DNA of 64,000 bases from positions 62,001 through 126,000 of the forward strand of contig CAWAUO010000006.1 of the NCBI GenBank assembly GCA_963785245.1, given 5' to 3'. Positions 57,307-64,000 of the stretch are shown here, piece by piece. Below the pieces are notes generated by a model, which saw only the letters and a list, made by a program, of their open reading frames with translations, was not told where the DNA came from and did no database searches. Every line of letters starts with the position of its first letter. The first letter of the stretch is position 1. This stretch comes from JAHEEL01 sp963785245 (GTDB lineage Bacteria > Actinomycetota > Acidimicrobiia > Spongiisociales > UBA5794). The position numbers and the translations under genes were made by a program.

Positions 57307-57861
57307 TGCCGCCTCGACGACACCGGTGAGCCAGTTATCGCTGACCGTGCCGCGGCGCACCATGATCCGGAACCAGATCTGGCTTGCGATCGACTCGACC
57401 ACTCGATCGGCATCCACCGAGCCGTCTATCTCCCCGCGAACGACGGCCCGTTCGACTATGGCACGTGCCACGGTGAACCGCTCGGACCAGAAGACGCCAG
57501 CGAGTTCGCTCAGGGCCTGGGAGTCAGGCTCAGCCACGACGGCCGTCGCCACGGCCCGGCCGACCGGATCGGAGATCGTGGCGGTGATCAATCGGCCGAG
57601 GGCGAGCAGATCACCGAACACGTCTCCCGTGTCCGGGATCGGGATCTCCTCGTTCCCCGTCTCGAGCAGTGCTGCGAGCGCGACCCGGTCGGCACTCCCC
57701 CATCGTCGGTAGATCGTTGTCTTGTGGACGCCGGACCGCTCCGCGATCCGGTCGACGCTGAGGGCGCCCCATCCCGACGCGCCGAGTTCGCTCAGCGTTG
57801 CTTCCAGCACCTTCGCCCGAACGCGGGCCGATCGCCCGCCGGGTCGCTGTTGTGGTTCCAT
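57286..57861 (-). CDS. TetR/AcrR-family regulator
   Basis: The 191-residue protein has an N-terminal helix-turn-helix (VLEATLSELGASGWGALSVDRIAERSGVHKTTIYRRW) and a ligand-binding helical C-terminus of the TetR_C type. It is divergent from an SRPBCC gene, with an inverted repeat between them that is probably its operator. Its 3' end overlaps the truncated dehydrogenase by 21 bases. The ligand is unknown. Confidence 0.92.
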   Translation of the reverse strand: MEPQQRPGGRSARVRAKVLEATLSELGASGWGALSVDRIAERSGVHKTTIYRRWGSADRVALAALLETGNEEIPIPDTGDVFGDLLALGRLITATISDPVGRAVATAVVAEPDSQALSELAGVFWSERFTVARAIVERAVVRGEIDGSVDADRVVESIASQIWFRIMVRRGTVSDNWLTGVVEAALPPPVR

Positions 57862-57867
57862 ACGGAT

Positions 57868-57894
57868 ATGTTAATGCAACCTCTTGTGGCATTA
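57868..57894. promoter_or_regulatory. tetR -10 box and inverted-repeat operator candidate
   Basis: On the minus strand TAACAT (57873-57868) lies 6 bases before the tetR ATG. Partly overlapping it, TAATGCAAC (57872-57880) and GTGGCATTA (57886-57894) form 9-base arms with one mismatch around 5 bases. TATGCT at 57910-57915 could be the -10 of the divergent SRPBCC gene, with the operator covering its -35 region. This is the classic arrangement for autorepression and joint control. Confidence 0.6.
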
Positions 57895-57946
57895 CGAATC
57901 GAGACGGGGTATGCTAACGCTATCCACTATCGCTTTAGGAGGCACT

Positions 57947-58381
57947 GTGCGCCAACTCACCACCACCATCGAGATCGACAGCAGCCCAGACGCGGTCTGG
58001 GCGATCCTCATGGACTTCGAGGCATACCCCGATTGGAATCCCTTCGTCCGCGAGATCAAGGGAAGCCCGACGGAGGGTGAGCAACTCTCCGTCCGCCTCC
58101 AGAACCCGGGAGGCAAGGCCATGGCGTTTGCTCCGTTCGTCACCGAGTCTGTCCCGGGCCGGCGTTTCTCATGGCTCGGCAAAGTCGGGTTCAAGGGTGT
58201 CTTCGACGGCCACCACCGCTTCGACATCGCCCCCACCGAGAGGGGCACGGTTCATTTCTCGCAGAGCGAGGACTTCAGCGGTGCGCTGGTCCCGGTCCTG
58301 TGGGGCATGGTGACGAACAAGACCCGAGCCGGATTCGAATCGATGAACGCCGCCCTCAAGGAGCGAGCCGAGCGTCGCTAG
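57947..58381 (+). CDS. SRPBCC-fold (START-like) protein
   Basis: The 144-residue protein has the START/polyketide-cyclase-like pattern: TTIEIDSSPDAVWAILMDFEAYPDWNPFVREIKG, GRRFSWLGKVG and HRFDIAPTERGTVHF. Such proteins bind hydrophobic ligands in a deep pocket. An AGGAGG lies 4 bases before the GTG start, which I prefer to the earlier in-frame ATG codons. It is probably controlled by the divergent TetR. Confidence 0.85.
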   Translation: MRQLTTTIEIDSSPDAVWAILMDFEAYPDWNPFVREIKGSPTEGEQLSVRLQNPGGKAMAFAPFVTESVPGRRFSWLGKVGFKGVFDGHHRFDIAPTERGTVHFSQSEDFSGALVPVLWGMVTNKTRAGFESMNAALKERAERR

Positions 58382-59931
58382 CGGGTCCGTCGCTCCCTTG
58401 CGATCATCTCTCCCTGCAACTGCTTGACCTTCTTCGTCAGCGACACGTGATAGACGTGTGGGTTGACAAGGCGTCGCACACCGGTATCGAGTCGTTCGAG
58501 GTCGAGTCGTCTCCGCTCCCTCATCTCCTCGAGTGAGGGCGACGGGTCGGTCCTCGCCTCGCCGGCGTAGACGGGCACGACGAGTTCCTCGACGTCCCGG
58601 ATACCGTCGAGGTGGCGGGCGATGCCCTCCCGATGCGGGTGGTAGAGCTCGAGGCTGCTTCCGAACGACAGATCCTCGTCTCCCGCCGAGACAACATCTG
58701 CGGTGGCGAGTCCACGGTCGTCGTAGATGCGCCAGACCCGCTTGTCCCCGGGAATCGGCATCTTCTCGGGCGTGTCCGAGATCTTCATCGCGGGGATCCA
58801 CCCACCCGACCCGTCGATCGCGACGAGTTTGTACACGCCGCCGAGCGCCGAGTAGCCGTGCGAGGTGATCAGGCGGGTCCCGACGCCGTAGATGAGACGG
58901 TGGAGCACCGCATTGGCGTTGATGCCGTAGCGGGGCGCCTCATCGACGATCTGCGCTCGGATCTGCCACATCGCCAACTCGTCGAGCTCCGACGAGAGCA
59001 CGATGCGGGTGTCACCGAAGCCGGCGTCGTCGAGCATCTTGGCGGCTCGCACGGCAAGGTGCGCGAGGTCGCCAGAGTCGAGACGGATCCCGATCGGTTC
59101 GTGACCGTCGGCACGTAGTTCCTCGAAGACCGTGATCGCATTTGGCAGACCGCTCTCGAGGGTGTCGATCGTGTCGACAAGCAACAAACACTCATCCGGA
59201 TACGTCGTGGCGTATGCCCGGAAGGCGCCGATCTCCCCTTCACCCAGCGCCATGAAGAGTTGCACCATCGAGTGAGCATGGGTGCCCTGCGGGTCGACGC
59301 CCATGACGGTCGACGCCCCGACGTTGCTCGATGCATCGGCGCCACCGATGAGCGCGGCTCTCGCCCCGGCGTTCGCGCCAACATCCGGGCCACGGCGCAT
59401 GCCGAATTCGAGTACCGGTCCGCCGGCAGCCGCCTCCGCAACCCGGGACGCCTTCGTCGCGACCAGCGTCTGGTAGTTCAGGTGGTTGAGAAACGAGGTC
59501 TCGAGAATCTGGGCGACCGCGAGCGGTCCCTCAACCACCGAAATCGGCTCGTGACCGTGGACCACACGACCCTCCGGAACCGAGCGGATCGACACCGATC
59601 CGAAACCCCCGGTCTCCGCGAGCCAGGCCAGGAATCCCTCGTCGAACCGACGCCGCCCGGCCCCGTCCCGCTGCGCTCGCAGATGGTCGAGATCGGCCAC
59701 GCGGGCTCGCGTGGAGTCGATCCAGTCGAGCAGCCAGTCGAGCCCGGCAAACACGGCATATCCAGCCTGGTGGCGGCCGTAGTCCGGGTACCTCCGGAAG
59801 AAGTAGTCGAACTGAGCCGTCCGCTCATGAAGGCCGTACCTCCAGTAGAGCTGCGCCATCGTGAGCTGGTACTGATCCGTGAAGAGAAACCCTTCGGTGA
59901 GATCGCGCCGGTCGTTGTTCATTGATCCCAC
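58378..59931 (-). CDS. pncB: nicotinate phosphoribosyltransferase
   Basis: This enzyme converts nicotinate and PRPP to nicotinate mononucleotide for NAD synthesis. The 517-residue protein shows FTDQYQLTMAQLYWR, the histidine-bearing region VQLFMALGEGE, LEFGMRRGPDVGANAGARAALIGGADASSN and RLDSGDLAHLA, as in the NAPRT family. GGAGG lies about 9 bases before the GTG at 59931; the ATG at 59922 is an alternative. Together with nicotinamidase it closes the nicotinamide salvage route. Confidence 0.93.
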   Translation of the reverse strand: MGSMNNDRRDLTEGFLFTDQYQLTMAQLYWRYGLHERTAQFDYFFRRYPDYGRHQAGYAVFAGLDWLLDWIDSTRARVADLDHLRAQRDGAGRRRFDEGFLAWLAETGGFGSVSIRSVPEGRVVHGHEPISVVEGPLAVAQILETSFLNHLNYQTLVATKASRVAEAAAGGPVLEFGMRRGPDVGANAGARAALIGGADASSNVGASTVMGVDPQGTHAHSMVQLFMALGEGEIGAFRAYATTYPDECLLLVDTIDTLESGLPNAITVFEELRADGHEPIGIRLDSGDLAHLAVRAAKMLDDAGFGDTRIVLSSELDELAMWQIRAQIVDEAPRYGINANAVLHRLIYGVGTRLITSHGYSALGGVYKLVAIDGSGGWIPAMKISDTPEKMPIPGDKRVWRIYDDRGLATADVVSAGDEDLSFGSSLELYHPHREGIARHLDGIRDVEELVVPVYAGEARTDPSPSLEEMRERRRLDLERLDTGVRRLVNPHVYHVSLTKKVKQLQGEMIARERRTR

Positions 59932-59977
59932 GATAGGCCACCTCCAGGATCCGGAGGCTCCGAACCGATGGTTGTGA

Positions 59978-61358
59978 TCAGCCGCCCTCGGTCATCGGCC
60001 GCATGTCGAGGGCTGCATCGAGTTCGTCCTCCGGAAGCACGTTCATCTCGAGCGCGACCTCGCGCACACCGCGACCCTCGGAGAACGCCTTCTTGATGAG
60101 TACGGCGACGGTGTCGTATCCGATGTGCGGAACAAGGGCGGTTGCGACGATTGCGTTCTGGTCGAGCAGGAACGCCGCACGCTCCTCGTTGGCGATGACC
60201 CCGTCGACCGTCATGTCCTTGAGTACCCGTGCGCCGGAAGCGAGCAGTTCGATCGACTCGAGCATCGCGTGCGCCATCACGGGCATCATCACGTTGAGTT
60301 CGAAGTTGCCGTTGGCGCCGCCCCACGTGATGGTGACGTCGTTGCCGAACACCCGCGATGCGATCATCATGACGGCTTCCGGGATCACCGGGTTGATCTT
60401 CCCCGGCATGATCGACGAACCGGGCTGGAGCGACGGAAGCGTGATCTCGCCGATGCCGTTCCGAGGCCCGGATGACAGCCACCGGAGATCGTTGGCGATT
60501 TTGAACATCGAGGTCGCCACGGTCTTCAGCACACCTGATGCGCTCACGTACGCATCCTTCGCTGCCTGGGCCTCGAAGTGGTTTGCGGCTTCGGTGAATG
60601 CATACCCGGAGCGACGGTTCATGATCTCGATCGTGCCGGCTGCGAACCCTTCGGGTGCGTTGATGCCGGTGCCGACGGCCGTCCCGCCGAGTGCGAGTTC
60701 ACGGAGTTCGGGGAGCACACCCTCGATGCGCTCGATGCCCTTGGCAATCTGGGCTGCGTAGCCCGAGAACTCCTGGCCGAGGCGGATCGGCGTCGCGTCC
60801 TGGAGGTGGGTGCGCCCGGACTTCAGGACGTCGTCGAACTCGACCGCCTTGGCTTCGAGGCTCCCGACGAGGTTGCGCAACGCCGGGAGGAGATCGTCCT
60901 CCATCGCGGCGACCGCCGCAACGTGCATCGCCGTCGGAATCACATCGTTCGACGACTGCCCGGCGTTCACGTGGTCGTTCGGGTGAACGAGCTTCGAACC
61001 GATCTCGCCGCCGAGAAGCTCGGTCGCTCGATTCGACAGAACCTCGTTGGCATTCATGTTGGTCGACGTACCGGAGCCCGTCTGGAAGATGTCGACCACG
61101 AACTGGTCGTCGAATCGCCCGTCCATCAACTCCTCGGCCGCCGCCACAATGGCCTCAGCCTCGCGCGGCATCGACGACGCCCATCGACGCGTTCATCTCG
61201 GCCGCGGAACCCTTGATCAGACCAAGGGCCCAAACGAACCGGCGTCCGAAGCGCAGATCGGAGATCGGGAAATTGTCGACAGCTCGTTGTGTCGATGCGC
61301 CGTAGTAGGCGTCATCCGGGACGGCGACCTCTCCCATTGAGTCACGTTCGATTCGCAT
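59978..61358 (-). pseudogene. fumC: class II fumarase, split by one frameshift as read
   Basis: The N-terminus (MRIERDSMGEVAVPDDAYYGASTQ, ATG at 61358, AAGGAG before it) is in one frame up to MGVVDAA, and the rest (REAEAIVAAAEELMDGRFDDQF onward) in the next frame from about 61165. Removing one base in GCCGCGCG at 61161-61167 restores a 459-residue FumC with FQTGSGTSTNMNANEV, the signature GSSIMPGKINP and the usual C-terminus. Total length is 3n+1, as expected. FumC is a TCA-cycle enzyme and rarely lost, so a sequencing or assembly error is at least as likely as a real mutation. Confidence 0.85.
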
Positions 61359-61441
61359 GCCGCGCTCCTTGCTCCGGGGATTCCCAACCAGGATACCGCC
61401 ATGGAGCGCACCCACCACCGGCGAGGGCCAGCACGCGGTGG

Positions 61442-62218
61442 CTACCCGAGGGCTGCCGCGACCGCTTGGGGGAAAATGGCGCCGACGTCGCCGTGGATGC
61501 GGAGGGCCACGAACGGGGAGTCGTCGTGTTCGGTGGGGCCGCGATTGATCACGGCGTAGCACGCCCCGGCGCGAGCAGCTTCGAGCGGAATGTCTGCCGC
61601 GGGCGTGACGAGCAACGTGGACCCCAACGCCAGCGCCGCGTCGGCACGATTGGCGGCCCGGCAGGCGCGGGTGAGATCGTCTTGGTGTAACTCCTGGCCG
61701 AACGAGATCGTCGCCGGCTTCAAGTAGCCGCCGCATTCGCACACCGGCGGCTCTCCGGTCTCGGCGAAGGCCCGGAACGGCTCCAATGGGTCGATCCGAC
61801 TGCGACACGTCTGGCACTCAACACGGCCGTTCGTGCCGTGAATCTCAACGAGCGCATCCTCCGAGGTACCGGCGATGCGGTGGAGACCATCGACGTTCTG
61901 GGTCACCACGAGTTCGAGCCGACCCGCCGCTTCGAGCGCGACCACAGCGGCGTGGACGTCGTTCGGTCGCGCCGATCGAAACGCTTCGCGATCCTCCGCC
62001 TTCTGATTCCAGTATTCGATCCGTGCCTCATGGCTCGTCATGAAGTCCTGGTAGAAGACCGGACGACGCGTATTCCACACACCCTTCGGCCCCCGATAGT
62101 CGGGGATCCCGCTCGCCGTCGAGATGCCGGCGCCGGTGAAGACCAGAAGCCGCTGGGCGACCGTGAGAATCGACGACAGGCGAGCGATGCCTTCCGCCTG
62201 GGCCACGGCCGTGCTCAT
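61442..62218 (-). CDS. Sir2-family NAD-dependent deacylase (sirtuin 2)
   Basis: The 258-residue protein has LLVFTGAGISTASGIPDYRGPKG, VVTQNVDGLHRIAGT, the catalytic histidine in VEIHGTNG, zinc cysteines CQTC and the later CECGG, and GSTLLVTPAADIPLEAA. It is distinct from the sirtuin at 33.3-34.0 kb. The ATG at 62218 overlaps the upstream membrane-protein stop by 4 bases; the frame extends to 62566 through that other gene without homology. It lies in line with fumC and the nicotinate phosphoribosyltransferase gene on the same strand. Confidence 0.92.
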   Translation of the reverse strand: MSTAVAQAEGIARLSSILTVAQRLLVFTGAGISTASGIPDYRGPKGVWNTRRPVFYQDFMTSHEARIEYWNQKAEDREAFRSARPNDVHAAVVALEAAGRLELVVTQNVDGLHRIAGTSEDALVEIHGTNGRVECQTCRSRIDPLEPFRAFAETGEPPVCECGGYLKPATISFGQELHQDDLTRACRAANRADAALALGSTLLVTPAADIPLEAARAGACYAVINRGPTEHDDSPFVALRIHGDVGAIFPQAVAAALG

Positions 62219-62634
62219 TGTGGCCCCTTGAGGACGTCGATGAACACGGCGGCGAACGCCACGGCGCTGATGCCGATCACGACGCGTCGCACCCAGATCA
62301 GGCCGGACCACATCCCGTAGTCGTTGATCGCCTCGGCCAGTGGCGCCTCGCCATAGAGCAGCACGCGCAGCGCCATCTCGCCTCGCGTTCTGGCTCCGCC
62401 GAATCGGCCGCCGCTGCCCTCGACCGCCTCGCCGGGATCGTCGATGGCGGCAGCCCGGGCCTGGATGGGCCGGACGAGCCAGACGAGCAGCCCGATGATG
62501 ACCACGCCAACGAGCAGCACATACCAACTCTTGACGGCGAACAGCGCGATGAGGCCTGCAATCCAAACGACCCAGAGGCGGGTGAGGTCGACCAGGTAGG
62601 AGCGCGCATCATCCTTGTCGGAGAACCAGTTCAC
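62215..62634 (-). CDS. hypothetical membrane protein, 139 residues
   Basis: The protein has two adjacent N-terminal membrane helices (WVVWIAGLIALFAVKSWYVL and VGVVIIGLLVWLVR), a soluble loop rich in Gly and Arg, and a third hydrophobic segment near the C-terminus (VVIGISAVAFAAVFIDVL). It overlaps the sirtuin gene by 4 bases. Not recognised. Confidence 0.6.
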   Translation of the reverse strand: MNWFSDKDDARSYLVDLTRLWVVWIAGLIALFAVKSWYVLLVGVVIIGLLVWLVRPIQARAAAIDDPGEAVEGSGGRFGGARTRGEMALRVLLYGEAPLAEAINDYGMWSGLIWVRRVVIGISAVAFAAVFIDVLKGPQ

Positions 62635-62695
62635 AGACCGAGTCTACGTGCATGACCAGAGGCCAAGTGCGTCGCCGCCGCTCGGCAACGCGGGC

Positions 62696-63412
62696 CTACC
62701 GGATCGTGGCGTATCCCTCGTCCTCGAGACGTTCCGCGATCTCGGGCCCGCCGGATTCGACGATTCGCCCGTCGACCATCACATGGACCTTGTCGGGATT
62801 CATGTAGCGAAGGATGCGGCTGTAGTGCGTGATCACCAACACCCCGAGCGTCGGGCTTCGGAGCGCCTCGACCAGTTGGGCGACCTCGCGAACCGCATCG
62901 ATGTCGAGACCGGAGTCGATCTCGTCGAGGATCGCCGCTTTCGGTGCGGCGACGGACAGCTGATACATCTCCGAGCGCTTCTTCTCGCCACCGGAGAGAC
63001 CGGCATTGATTGCTCGCTCCATGAAGCGGTCCATGTCGAGCAGACGACCCGCGTCGACGGCGCGTTCGCCTGCCGCTTCCGAGTCCGGGGCAACATCGAT
63101 CATCTCGACCACCAGATCGTTGAGCGAGACACCACGGACTTCGGTCGGATACTGGAAGGCCTCGAACAGTCCGGCACGGGCACGCTCGTGCACCGGCAGG
63201 CCCATCACCTCGACGCCTCCGACGAGCGCCGAACCGGCCGACTCGTAGTCGTCGTGACCCATCAGCACGTGGGTGAGCGTGGACTTTCCGGATCCGTTCG
63301 GGCCCATGAGGGCGTGAACTTCACCGAACGGGACCTCGAGGTTGATTCCCTTCAGAATCTCGAGGTCGCCGAGCCCGGCAGTCAGGTTCGTGATCTCCAA
63401 TGCATTCGACAT
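62696..63412 (-). CDS. sufC: Fe-S assembly ATPase SufC (copy 2)
   Basis: The 238-residue ABC ATPase has GPNGSGKSTLTHVLMG, FEAFQYPTEVRGVSLNDL, the SufC signature LSGGEKKRSEMYQL, Walker B AAILDEIDSGLDIDAV and ITHYSRILRYMNPD. It is clearly different from copy 1 at 51.1 kb. It follows the Rieske gene (1-base stop/start overlap) and sufD, so this copy belongs with the scaffold subunits. Confidence 0.93.
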   Translation of the reverse strand: MSNALEITNLTAGLGDLEILKGINLEVPFGEVHALMGPNGSGKSTLTHVLMGHDDYESAGSALVGGVEVMGLPVHERARAGLFEAFQYPTEVRGVSLNDLVVEMIDVAPDSEAAGERAVDAGRLLDMDRFMERAINAGLSGGEKKRSEMYQLSVAAPKAAILDEIDSGLDIDAVREVAQLVEALRSPTLGVLVITHYSRILRYMNPDKVHVMVDGRIVESGGPEIAERLEDEGYATIR

Positions 63413-63726
63413 CAGGACATGCCTCCGATAGTCAGGTACACGACACCGTCTTCGACGGTGACGGGGAACACGGGCACCGGCTTCGTTGCCGGGAGCGCGC
63501 CCGGCTCACCAGTGGTCAGATCGAACGGTGATCCGTGTCGTGGACACTCGACTTCCCCGCCGAAGAGGTCGCCTTCAGCGAGCGAGGCTTCCGCGTGGCT
63601 GCATCGGTCCCCGATGGCATGGACGGCGTCGCCGTTTCTGAACAGTGCGATCCGCTCTCCGTCGAGTTCGACGACGACACCGCGCCCGTCCGGCAAGTCG
63701 GCGATCGGTGCGATCCTGGTCCGCAT
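63412..63726 (-). CDS. Rieske-type [2Fe-2S] ferredoxin of the suf cluster
   Basis: The 104-residue protein has the two Rieske ligand boxes CSHAEASLAEG and CPRHGSPFDLTTG. Small Rieske proteins of this kind are commonly encoded between sufD and sufC in actinobacteria; they may supply electrons or be a client. Its start and stop overlap the neighbouring sufD stop and sufC start by one base (TGATG at both joins). The frame extends to 63939 only across sufD. Confidence 0.9.
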   Translation of the reverse strand: MRTRIAPIADLPDGRGVVVELDGERIALFRNGDAVHAIGDRCSHAEASLAEGDLFGGEVECPRHGSPFDLTTGEPGALPATKPVPVFPVTVEDGVVYLTIGGMS

Positions 63727-64000
63727 CACACCCTCCCCTCTTCCTGTGCGGTCTCGTACTTGCGATTGATCCACGTGCTCACTGCGGCCTTCAGCTCGGG
63801 ATGCGGGAGCTTGGCCAGCGCCTCTTCGAAAAACCCGCGCACCTGGAGACGGTCGGCACGTTCCGGAGCGAGGCCTCTGCTCATCAAGTAGTAGCGCTGT
63901 TCGACATCGAGCGGGCCGACAGTGGACCCGTGTCCGCACCGCACGTCGTTGGCGAGGATCTCCAGGTTCGGGACCGACTGGGCTGAGGCACCATCCGACA
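63726..64000 (-). CDS. sufD: Fe-S cluster assembly protein SufD (partial, C-terminus)
   Basis: Only the last 90 or so residues are visible before the window edge. They include NLEILANDVRCGHGSTVGPLDVEQRYYLMSRGL, the conserved end of the SufB/SufD beta-helix core, followed by a helical tail. The order sufD-Rieske-sufC fits SufD better than SufB, which would then lie upstream outside the window. Confidence 0.88.
   Translation of the reverse strand, partial: SDGASAQSVPNLEILANDVRCGHGSTVGPLDVEQRYYLMSRGLAPERADRLQVRGFFEEALAKLPHPELKAAVSTWINRKYETAQEEGRV

Noticed and set aside
62219..62566. Long N-terminal extension of sirtuin 2
   Set aside because: Arg-rich out-of-frame reading of the upstream membrane-protein gene; the sirtuin fold begins after the ATG at 62218.

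Overview
The window is GC-rich and densely packed, with many 4-nt start/stop overlaps and few intergenic gaps. The gene content points to an actinobacterium, most likely of the Acidimicrobiia type (inference). Supporting families are coenzyme F420 genes (cofD, cofE, an LLM-class oxidoreductase), DUF3499, DUF5719 and DUF222-HNH proteins, a PASTA-type penicillin-binding protein, a pduO-type cobalamin adenosyltransferase, and the ahcY - Pgi/Pmi - manB - cofDE neighbourhood known from Mycobacterium and Streptomyces. I see no rRNA, tRNA, CRISPR array, insertion sequence or prophage.

Layout. 0-5.4 kb, minus strand: edge of an alpha/beta hydrolase, secA, a nonsense-broken four-helix-bundle gene, an orphan response regulator, hpf and a comF-like gene. 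5.5-9.3 kb: the tightly overlapping set ahcY / Pgi-Pmi / Trm112 / manB. 9.4-18.2 kb: a DPM-like GT2, a GtrA flippase, a GT-C-like membrane protein with two frameshifts, three small zinc or DUF proteins, a thioredoxin-like protein, DUF5719 and a large membrane GT2. 18.2-20.8 kb: cofD, cofE and an Fpg/Nei glycosylase. 20.8-28.3 kb: epimerase, birA, acyl-CoA carboxylase beta and alpha subunits, a transglycosylase and a methylmalonyl-CoA mutase family subunit. 28.4-35.8 kb: PBP, ABC exporter, a sirtuin, a rhodanese-ThiF protein and a secreted CAP protein.

35.9-46.2 kb, minus strand: pepA, cobalamin adenosyltransferase, transketolase, an M24 peptidase, a fused LipB-LipA, the E2 and E3 subunits of a 2-oxoacid dehydrogenase, and small hypothetical genes. 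46.3-54.7 kb: amidohydrolase, DsbB and TlpA-like redox pair, LLM oxidoreductase, DUF1684, sufC-sufS-sufU and nicotinamidase. 54.8-57.9 kb is the accessory patch: a decayed DUF222-HNH gene, a GH3 protein, a truncated alcohol dehydrogenase and a TetR regulator. 57.9-64 kb: SRPBCC protein, nicotinate phosphoribosyltransferase, fumC with one frameshift, a second sirtuin, and a second suf cluster (sufC, Rieske, sufD) running off the edge.

Functional themes are propionyl/methylmalonyl-CoA metabolism (carboxylase, BirA, mutase, adenosyltransferase), lipoylation with its client E2/E3, Fe-S assembly from two separate suf loci, NAD salvage alongside two sirtuins, F420 synthesis with an F420-type oxidoreductase, and cell-envelope glycan assembly. 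The most notable observations are the LipB-LipA fusion, the two SufC paralogues, a 17-bp stem-loop that overlaps the ribosome-binding site of the CAP gene, a palindromic operator candidate between tetR and the SRPBCC gene, and several broken genes, most of them by apparent one-base insertions.
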